NCBI GenBank assembly: GCA_014204435.1
Contig: JACHLF010000002.1
Location: forward strand, 457,832 to 521,831
DNA length: 64,000 bases
Direction: 5' to 3'
From: Mycobacteroides chelonae
GTDB taxonomy: Bacteria; Actinomycetota; Actinomycetes; Mycobacteriales; Mycobacteriaceae
Shown here: piece after piece, positions 1 to 6,598 of the stretch
How the letters are laid out: the number at the start of each line of letters is the position of its first letter
Numbering within the stretch: position 1 is the stretch's first letter
Position numbers and translations under genes: made by a program
Notes under the pieces: generated by a model
What the model saw: only the letters and a program-made list of their open reading frames with translations
Databases searched by the model: none
Told to the model about the DNA's origin: nothing

Positions 1-678
1 TGAGACGCCAACTGCCTGACCATCCACGAGCTTGACCTCCCGTGAGGCGAACTCGGCCGTGGCGCTGTCGTGGGTCACCACCACAACTGCCGAGCCTTCC
101 TGCTCGGCAAGGCTTTTCAATAGTTCCAAAACAGCTGTTGAGGATTTGCTGTCAAGGTTGCCGGTGGGTTCGTCGGCCAGTAACAACGCGGGGCGGGCGA
201 CCAACGCCCGCGCGACGGTGACCCGCTGCATCTGCCCGCCTGACAATTCCGACGGCTTGTGCCGCGCGCGGCTGCCTAGTCCAACGCGCTCGAGGAGCTC
301 TGCTGCGCGGGCATCAGCCTCTTTCGCTGGTACTCCGTCAAGAACCAGTGGTAACGAAACGTTCTCGACCGCCGAGAGCATGGGGACTAAGTTGAAGAAC
401 TGGAAGACGAACCCCAGCTTGCGTCGGCGAAAAGCCGCCCGCGCCGAAGTGCTCATCGTCCACACGTCTTCGCCCTCGAAGGTCACCGTGCCTGAATCGG
501 GGGCGTCGAGTCCTCCGGCCACATGCAGCAGCGTCGATTTACCAGCACCCGACGGGCCGGTCACCACCACGAATTCACCCGGCTCCACACTGAAGTCGAA
601 GTTGGTGAGCGAGTGGACCTGCTCGTTTCCACGTACATAGGTGCGCGAGACGTTGTCGAGTCGAAGCATGCTGGTCAT
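1..678 (-). CDS. ABC transporter ATP-binding subunit (MacB/LolD type), partial
   Basis: Energises an ABC transporter, probably one whose permease lies beyond the left edge. The 226 visible codons begin MTSMLRLDNVSRTY and stay open to base 1. All ATPase motifs are readable: Walker A GPSGAGKST, Q-loop FVFQFFNLVPMLS, signature LSGGQMQRV, Walker B LLLADEPTGNLD and H-loop VVTHD. The GNLD sequence after Walker B and the small size are typical of the LolD/MacB/FtsE branch that pairs with FtsX-type permeases, so export or membrane extraction of a lipid product is likelier than import. The start ATG overlaps the stop of the upstream SDR-methyltransferase gene (ATGA), placing it in the biosynthetic operon. 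Only the extreme C-terminus is missing. The transported substrate is inferred from context only. Confidence 0.9.
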   Translation of the reverse strand, partial: MTSMLRLDNVSRTYVRGNEQVHSLTNFDFSVEPGEFVVVTGPSGAGKSTLLHVAGGLDAPDSGTVTFEGEDVWTMSTSARAAFRRRKLGFVFQFFNLVPMLSAVENVSLPLVLDGVPAKEADARAAELLERVGLGSRARHKPSELSGGQMQRVTVARALVARPALLLADEPTGNLDSKSSTAVLELLKSLAEQEGSAVVVVTHDSATAEFASREVKLVDGQAVGVS

Positions 679-2294
679 ACTGCCCGACGCACACGCAGCA
701 GGAGTTGGTGTCCGTTGAGAATTTTTTCGATTTCTTCGAGCCCGGCCTTGGCAATCAGTTTTTCCACCTCGTTGACGGTGAAATTGTTTGTGATTGTGTT
801 GGTGGCGACGAACCGTGTGATGAGCTTGTCCTTCCAGGGCAGGCCGGGGCTGGTGAGAATGGACAGCGACAATTCTCCGTCATCGGTTAGCAGGGATGCC
901 ATATGGTTCAGTGCCGCGAGCGGGTCCGGGAACACGTGCAGGGCCCCGTAGCAGCCGAGGAACCTTACGGAGCGCTCTTTAATACCCAGTGTGGTGACAT
1001 CCCCGACGAACGAGAGGACGATGGCTGACTTGCGGAATCGCTTGGCGGTCTTCCGGAGCATATCGGGGGACAGGTCGACGAACAGCAATGGCGGCAGTGT
1101 TTTCACCTTTGCTGTGTTCAGCGCGAATTTGGTGAGGCTGCCGTCGCCCACCCCGATATCGACGAATGCCGCGCCGCGTGTTGCGGCGCTGCGGATCTGG
1201 TTGCCATAGAAATTGCCGAGCGTCCGCAGATTTCCGTTCCAGACAAACCAAAAAACTAAAGTTGCGACTATTGGGTAGGCCTTCGAATAGATCCTGTAGG
1301 CGAATCGCACTCGCTCATTAGGTAATTCGCGTCCTTTGTACTCGTCTGCGGTAGCGTCGCCGTAGAGGCGCAATTCGCTGTCGAGGGCCTTGACGCCTAT
1401 GGCGCCGCCGGAGGTCGCGAGCGAGCCGTCGGCTCTCTGCGCCAGTGGCTCCTTTGTCGTCGGATGCACCATCGGCGGCAGTGTGGCGAATGGGGATGTT
1501 GTGGACACGGGACGTCCTACTCCGTAGTAGTTGCGGATCATTTGCTCGTAGGTGCTTTGTGGGGTGAGGCGACGTGCCAGGGCCGACGACCGGACATCTC
1601 GACCCACTCGGTAGTTTTGGCGGGTCTTGCGGGCGTTCAGGATTCGTAGTATCTGCTCGGCGACAGCCTCGGGCTCCTGGCCGCCGGCCAGATATCCGGC
1701 ATTGCGGCGATCGACTTCGGCGCTTGCCGCGGCATACGCGCCAACCGGTTTGGCGACCTTGAGTGCCTTGGAGAGTATTGCGGTGCGCGTCCATCCCGGG
1801 GTGAGGATCGACACATCGACGCCAAACGGGGCAGCCTCCATGCGCAGGGCCTCGCCGAGCTTCTCGATGGCGGCCTTGCTCGCTGAGTACCAGCCACCGA
1901 AGGGCTGGGCTGCTTGTGCAGCACCGGAACTTACGACGATGATGCGACCCGCGCCGCGGTCACGCAACCATGGCAGTGCGGCACGGACCACGCGGGCAGT
2001 GCCCAGCACATTGACGTCCAGCAGCGCGGCGGCTTCCTCTGGGGAGGTCTCTTCGACCCCACCAGCGAGCCCGTACCCCGCGAAGGTAATGACAGCGTCG
2101 ATCGAGGCTCGGCTGCGTGCGGTCGCATCCACCCACTCACGCACTGAGGGGGCGTCGCGCACATCGAGCGTAGTCACCCCTTCGCCGCCGGCTAGGTCCG
2201 CACCGACTACGTCGTATCCACGCGCTGATAGCAATTTCGCGGTGGCTAGCCCCATGCCGGACGCGGCCCCGGTGATCAGAACGGTCTTACTCAT
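675..2294 (-). CDS. Short-chain dehydrogenase / SAM methyltransferase fusion
   Basis: A 539-residue two-domain enzyme. Residues 1-250 are a classical SDR with cofactor motif TGAASGMG (8-15), catalytic Ser near 122 and YSASK (Tyr136, Lys140). After a linker of about 100 residues that includes a hydrophobic stretch (TLVFWFVW, near 346-353), a class I methyltransferase follows with motif I DIGVGDGS (379-386) and an acidic post-I segment (LLFVDLSPDML). The SDR would reduce a ketone or oxidise an alcohol on the pathway intermediate; the second domain would methylate O, N or C. A strong AAGGAGG sits five bases before the ATG, and this is one of the few junctions in the operon with a real gap (14 bases after the lipid kinase stop). 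The fusion is unusual. The substrates are unknown; a ketosphinganine-reductase-like role is an inference from the alpha-oxoamine synthase in the same operon. Confidence 0.85.
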   Translation of the reverse strand: MSKTVLITGAASGMGLATAKLLSARGYDVVGADLAGGEGVTTLDVRDAPSVREWVDATARSRASIDAVITFAGYGLAGGVEETSPEEAAALLDVNVLGTARVVRAALPWLRDRGAGRIIVVSSGAAQAAQPFGGWYSASKAAIEKLGEALRMEAAPFGVDVSILTPGWTRTAILSKALKVAKPVGAYAAASAEVDRRNAGYLAGGQEPEAVAEQILRILNARKTRQNYRVGRDVRSSALARRLTPQSTYEQMIRNYYGVGRPVSTTSPFATLPPMVHPTTKEPLAQRADGSLATSGGAIGVKALDSELRLYGDATADEYKGRELPNERVRFAYRIYSKAYPIVATLVFWFVWNGNLRTLGNFYGNQIRSAATRGAAFVDIGVGDGSLTKFALNTAKVKTLPPLLFVDLSPDMLRKTAKRFRKSAIVLSFVGDVTTLGIKERSVRFLGCYGALHVFPDPLAALNHMASLLTDDGELSLSILTSPGLPWKDKLITRFVATNTITNNFTVNEVEKLIAKAGLEEIEKILNGHQLLLRVRRAV

Positions 2295-2308
2295 GACAAC
2301 CTCCTTGA

Positions 2309-3235
2309 TTAGGCACAGACCAGCAGTGCTTTCGGGATCACTTCCAGGTGCGCGGATTCAACAACAGTGATTTCTCCGTCCAGTTCCAGGGGGCTGGGGC
2401 GTTCGGGCCGAATGTCGACCACGCGGCCGCGCCGGCAGGTCGCCAGAGGTGAGCTGGTGAATTTTCCGCGGTACAGGCCTGCGATCAGCCTGACGACTGC
2501 GGGTCTGCTTGCCGCAGCCCAGATATTGACGTCGAACTGGCCGTCGTCGCTGGCGACGCCAGTGTCGTACCGCATGCCGCCGGCGAAGTACGGGCTTTTG
2601 AGCACGCCGACATTGGTCAGCTGAACATCCTCACTCCAGCCGTCTGAACGTATCTCGACATGCAAGGGGCGCAGCTGCGCGACGCTCTTTAGGGCGGTGT
2701 AGGCGATTGCCATTTCGACGTTGCGTGGCTTAAGCCACTTGGCCACGCCACCTGCGGCAGTGAACGAATGGTTGCCTTCAGCCACCAGGCCCATACTGGC
2801 GTTGATGAGGAAGTATCGGACACTGCGACGACCGTCGGGCAGCAGCAGTGTGGCTTTGCCGACGTCAGTCAGACTCGCATTCTGCGCATCGATTCTGGCG
2901 GGGGCCCCCGCGATCCGATCGCCGAATGGTTTATGGAAGTCGTTACTACTGCCGAGCCCGATGGCGCCTAGTCGGATCGACGGGTTGCGAGGCTGGTCGG
3001 TTGCGGAGTCCATCAAGGCGTTCAAGGCCAACCCCACGGACCCGTCTCCACCGACGGCGACTATTGACCGGGCCCCTCGGTCGACCGCCGCGTGAATTGC
3101 CGCCGCTCCCCGCAGCGCCGAATCCTCTTGGCAGACATCAATGTCTCGGACTCTCTCGCGCAGAGCATGTTCTATCTCGTGCCAGCGGTTACGAGCCGTG
3201 CCGCCATTGGCGCTCGGGTTCACTACGACGAACAT
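2309..3235 (-). CDS. Diacylglycerol/sphingosine-kinase family lipid kinase
   Basis: A 308-residue protein of the DAGK catalytic family (YegS, DgkB, sphingosine and ceramide kinases), which phosphorylates a lipid hydroxyl with ATP. It opens with the family hallmark VVNPSANGG and has the nucleotide-binding motif GGDGS at 62-66. The C-terminal half matches the usual beta-sandwich domain (for example SSPLATCRRGRVVDI and LELDGE). The start at 3235 is chosen because the reverse strand carries AAGGAG just upstream and the protein then begins with the family N-terminus; it overlaps the HAD gene by 13 bases. In an operon with a serine-palmitoyltransferase-like enzyme, phosphorylation of a long-chain amino alcohol is a reasonable guess, but phosphatidylinositol or diacylglycerol-type substrates cannot be excluded. 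Confidence 0.85.
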   Translation of the reverse strand: MFVVVNPSANGGTARNRWHEIEHALRERVRDIDVCQEDSALRGAAAIHAAVDRGARSIVAVGGDGSVGLALNALMDSATDQPRNPSIRLGAIGLGSSNDFHKPFGDRIAGAPARIDAQNASLTDVGKATLLLPDGRRSVRYFLINASMGLVAEGNHSFTAAGGVAKWLKPRNVEMAIAYTALKSVAQLRPLHVEIRSDGWSEDVQLTNVGVLKSPYFAGGMRYDTGVASDDGQFDVNIWAAASRPAVVRLIAGLYRGKFTSSPLATCRRGRVVDIRPERPSPLELDGEITVVESAHLEVIPKALLVCA

Positions 3236-3939
3236 GACGTCTCCTTGAGGCCTAACCAGCCGGGCAGTTCCGGCCAGCCGCCGGTGATGCCGAGAATGAA
3301 TACGGGAATCCCAAGATCGACTGCGGGAGAGTCCTGCACCGCGTCGTTGCCGACCATCACGCACTCGGCCGCGGGCCGTTCGAGCACATCGAGCAGCTCG
3401 CGATAGAAGTCCAGGCGTGGTTTTGACCGGCGCATGGTTTCGCCGCTGGTGATGTGCTGGAAAACATCAGGGTCGAACCCACCCCAGCAGAGGCGGGCGG
3501 TCACGGTCGACTCTGGCCACAGTGGGTTGGTTGCCACCACCTGTCTGATGCCCCGCTCGGCGAGTTGGGCAACCGCGGCTTGTGCCTCTGGCACCGGATA
3601 GAACAGCCTTCGCAGGCGGGAGAACTCGGCTTCGGCGAGGTGGCGCATCCGAGCATCAGCCTCAGCGATTTCTACGCCTGCGTAGCCGGCGAGTATTCGT
3701 ATCATCATGTGGTAGTTAGTATCTGGCGAAGTGTTTGCCCGAATCTGCGGTAAGGAATGACGCAGTGCGCGCAGAAATCTCCACGGCGGCATGAGGTCTC
3801 GAAAGGCCCACGCAGCGACCAACGGCATGAGTGTCCGGAAGCGACGCTGCTTGATGCCGACGAGTGTGCCATCGAGATCCCAGAGCACGGTGGTGACGTT
3901 CTCGCGGTTGTTCAGCGGTCTCAGCCCCTGCGGCACCAT
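3223..3939 (-). CDS. HAD-family phosphatase
   Basis: A 238-residue haloacid-dehalogenase-like hydrolase. Motif I is DLDGT (21-25, nucleophile Asp21), the motif III lysine lies in RRSKPRLDFY, and motif IV reads VMVGNDAVQDSPAVD. The cap is alpha-helical, as in phosphoglycolate or phosphoserine phosphatase relatives. The frame opens much further upstream, but the ATG at 3939 shares one base with the upstream stop (TGATG) and gives a protein that starts shortly before motif I, so it is preferred. It lies between a nucleotidyltransferase-fold gene and a lipid kinase, so it probably removes a phosphate installed by one of the operon's kinases. The exact substrate is unknown. Confidence 0.85.
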   Translation of the reverse strand: MVPQGLRPLNNRENVTTVLWDLDGTLVGIKQRRFRTLMPLVAAWAFRDLMPPWRFLRALRHSLPQIRANTSPDTNYHMMIRILAGYAGVEIAEADARMRHLAEAEFSRLRRLFYPVPEAQAAVAQLAERGIRQVVATNPLWPESTVTARLCWGGFDPDVFQHITSGETMRRSKPRLDFYRELLDVLERPAAECVMVGNDAVQDSPAVDLGIPVFILGITGGWPELPGWLGLKETSCSS

Positions 3940-5315
3940 CACTCCTGACTGTCCAGGATCGACTGCAGCTCGGCGCGACTGAAACCAACTTTGGCCGCGA
4001 ACACGTCGAGATTGTCTGCCGGTCGGGCGCCGGGACGCAGCTGCACCGCATATGCGGCACCAAGATCGTAAACGGTCTTGGCGAGCGCGGCCGGAAAGAG
4101 CCACGGGCCGAGGTCGCGCTGAAAAACTTTCGTAAGTCGGTAGGGGGCAGCTAGTTTGGCCATCAGCTGCTGCCTATGGCTCGGACGATGCAATGAACTC
4201 ATTTTCGCGGCATCCGTGGCGGGCACGTCGAACAGATTCGTCCACAGCCGGACGAACTGCACTCGCTTCTCGTGCGCTGCGCTGGTGGCATTGAATTCGG
4301 TGTATGCCTTTTCGATTACGGACGTGTGTGTCGAACGGCTGCGCAGCAGGGCGCTCACGTGGCGAGTCTTACGTGTCACGTCCGTGCGGTAGAAGCGATC
4401 CGTCTGTGGTGCTAACGATTCGGCGAGTTCGTGGCAGTGCTTTTCAGGCACGAGTCTGTTCACCAGTGACAAGGCGTGGAACACCAGGTTGTGTGAGCCA
4501 GCCTTGTCGATCTCATTGCTGAGGGTGTGCCAGTCGAGGCCGCTGCCCGCGTATCGCACCAGATTCCAGATATCGGCGAGTTCGCGTACACCTGTCTTGT
4601 AGTAGGGCAGATGAATACACAGGTGATGCAGATTGTCCTCGTGTGCCATCGCCCACGCCGGCACACCGTAGTAGTCGATATGGCGGATCCGCGACCAGAT
4701 CGCCGTGTAGTCGATCCGGTATGGGGCGAGGGGCGTGATCAACCCCCAGTGAGTGCCCACGACGAGCGTGCCGTCGCGGGAGACAAAGGACGGCAGGTGA
4801 TGGCTGCGGCGCTCACGGACTGCGGGCTGCTTGCCCAGTAGCTCAGACACGCTGAACATCCCGAGTTCACGGTAGATGGCGATCACATCGTCGATCTGCT
4901 CTATTTCGACGAGAATGTCGAGATCGTTCATCCGCTTGTAATGCGGATCCTGGTAGATCTCGGATGCGAACAACATGCCCTTGAGTACAACGCATCTGAT
5001 GCCTACCTCGGCGAATCGGCGCAATAGCTCCAGGGCGCCTCTGAGCCGCCGGTCGTTGGTATTGGTGATGGTGCTGGACACCGAAAGGAAATCCTTAGCG
5101 ATATCTGCCGGCACCATGCCGAAAAGGTGCTCGTGCTCTAGCCGCCGCTGCACCAGCGGAATCGTCGCATTGACTTGGGCGAGTGCGAGGAACCCGGCCC
5201 AGTCGGTGATTTCCCCAGCGAGTGAGGCGATTTCCGTGCGCTCCGTCTTGGTGGGCGCAATGAGCGAGGCCAGGACCAGCAGCCGCTCTTCGGCCGTGCC
5301 GCCTGCGGCAATCAT
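3939..5315 (-). CDS. Nucleotidyltransferase-fold family protein (PF14907-like)
   Basis: A 458-residue protein resembling the uncharacterised nucleotidyltransferase family often found in peptide and polysaccharide clusters. The central region carries VVLKGMLFA (about 109-117) followed by KRMNDLDILV, which supplies the paired Asp131/Asp133 expected of the polymerase-beta-type metal site. N- and C-terminal helical regions flank it. Members are believed to transfer nucleotidyl or related groups, but few have a proven reaction. The ATG overlaps the preceding alpha-oxoamine synthase stop (ATGA), and the gene's own stop overlaps the HAD start, so it is cotranslated with the pathway. I cannot assign a substrate; activation of a phosphorylated intermediate with NTP is one possibility. 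Confidence 0.75.
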   Translation of the reverse strand: MIAAGGTAEERLLVLASLIAPTKTERTEIASLAGEITDWAGFLALAQVNATIPLVQRRLEHEHLFGMVPADIAKDFLSVSSTITNTNDRRLRGALELLRRFAEVGIRCVVLKGMLFASEIYQDPHYKRMNDLDILVEIEQIDDVIAIYRELGMFSVSELLGKQPAVRERRSHHLPSFVSRDGTLVVGTHWGLITPLAPYRIDYTAIWSRIRHIDYYGVPAWAMAHEDNLHHLCIHLPYYKTGVRELADIWNLVRYAGSGLDWHTLSNEIDKAGSHNLVFHALSLVNRLVPEKHCHELAESLAPQTDRFYRTDVTRKTRHVSALLRSRSTHTSVIEKAYTEFNATSAAHEKRVQFVRLWTNLFDVPATDAAKMSSLHRPSHRQQLMAKLAAPYRLTKVFQRDLGPWLFPAALAKTVYDLGAAYAVQLRPGARPADNLDVFAAKVGFSRAELQSILDSQE

Positions 5316-6598
5316 GACGCGCCCACTTGGTCGGGATGGAAACCGAAGCGTTGTGCAACGGTGGTGATCTTCTCGACCGCTGTGTCCAACTGTGCCCGGG
5401 TCAGCGTGGCCATCATGCTTACCCGTATCCGCTGTTTATCGCGTGGGACGGCGGGGAATTCGACACCATTGACGAACACTCCCTCCTTGTGCAATGCGGC
5501 TACCACCTCGATCACCTCGACGTCAACGGGCAGGGCTATGGGGACGATGGCGGTGGGAGCATTGATGGCAAAACCTATGTCGCGCAGTGAATTAGCGAAG
5601 TAGGCGACATTGTCATGCAGCTTCGCGACTCGCTCGGGATGCGCATCAATGAAGTCAATTCCCGCGATTACAGACGCGACTACCGACGGGGCTAGGGAAG
5701 CAGAGAACATGTACGACCGGGCCAGGAAACGCAGCGAATCAACTAATCCTTGTGAGCCAGCGACAAAACCACCAGTTGTCGCGAAAACTTTCGAGAAGGT
5801 GCCCATTGCGATCTCGACCTCGCCGAATGACATGGCGAAATGTTCGTGTGTCCCATGGCCGCTCGCGCCCAGGACGCCTGTGCCATGCGCATCGTCCACG
5901 GCGAGCCAAGCGTCAAAATTGTCGCACAGCGCCTTCATCTCGGGTAGCGGAGCTATATCACCGTCCATGGAGTAGACACCCTCGACGGCGACGACGATGT
6001 TGGCGCCTGGATCACGCCAGCGCACCTGCATGAGGCGGTGGCGCAAGTGGTCCAGGTCGTTGTGGTCAAATGCCATCGATCGGACTCGGCCGAGCTGTAT
6101 GCCGTCGTAGAGACTCGCATGGTTCTGCTCGTCGTAGATCAGGGTGTCGCCCTTGTTCATCAGTCCGGTCAACCAGCCGACGTTAGCGGCGTATCCAGAG
6201 GAGAACAGCAGTGCAGACTCGCAACCCTTGAGCCGCGCCAGCCTTTCCTCCAGTTGCCGGTGCAGTGATGTGGTTCCGTTGAGCAATGGCGGTCCACCGC
6301 AACCAGTCCCGTATTCGCGGAGAGCAGTAATCGTTGCTTCGACGATCTCAGGCTCATTCGCCATGCCTAGGTAATTGTTGGACCCCAACATAATGACATC
6401 GCGGGTTGTTTCGGTCGCCGGATCACGCACGGGTACAACTGGTCCCGAGGGGCCGGCAATCTCTCGCAGTACAAATCCGCTGCCGCGAGCGCGGTTCACG
6501 TAGTGCTGAAAGTCGGTGAAGCGCTCCTCGAAGGTGACCGCCTTGGGATTCATATAGTGCTCGAGACTGAAGTTCTCGGCGTGCTCGACATTGTTCAT
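5312..6598 (-). CDS. Alpha-oxoamine synthase, serine-palmitoyltransferase-like
   Basis: A 428-residue PLP enzyme of the AONS/KBL/SPT family, which condenses an amino acid with an acyl thioester and releases CO2 to give an alpha-aminoketone. Visible features are MLGSNNYLG (70-78), the cofactor-stacking His160 in NHASLYDG, VDDAHGTG (Asp235, His238) and the Schiff-base lysine in MGTFSK (Lys270) followed by TTGGF. The wording around the lysine (FSAS, PERV, IRVSMMAT) is closer to bacterial serine palmitoyltransferases than to biotin-pathway BioF, in my reading. No biotin genes lie nearby. With a fatty acyl-AMP ligase and two carrier proteins in the operon, the acyl donor is probably acyl-ACP and the product a 3-keto sphingoid-like base or related aminoketone. 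Overlaps with both neighbours are ATGA. Confidence 0.88.
   Translation of the reverse strand: MNNVEHAENFSLEHYMNPKAVTFEERFTDFQHYVNRARGSGFVLREIAGPSGPVVPVRDPATETTRDVIMLGSNNYLGMANEPEIVEATITALREYGTGCGGPPLLNGTTSLHRQLEERLARLKGCESALLFSSGYAANVGWLTGLMNKGDTLIYDEQNHASLYDGIQLGRVRSMAFDHNDLDHLRHRLMQVRWRDPGANIVVAVEGVYSMDGDIAPLPEMKALCDNFDAWLAVDDAHGTGVLGASGHGTHEHFAMSFGEVEIAMGTFSKVFATTGGFVAGSQGLVDSLRFLARSYMFSASLAPSVVASVIAGIDFIDAHPERVAKLHDNVAYFANSLRDIGFAINAPTAIVPIALPVDVEVIEVVAALHKEGVFVNGVEFPAVPRDKQRIRVSMMATLTRAQLDTAVEKITTVAQRFGFHPDQVGAS

Noticed and set aside
5312..6598. Biotin-pathway BioF
   Set aside because: No other biotin genes are nearby, and the wording around the PLP lysine is closer to serine palmitoyltransferases.
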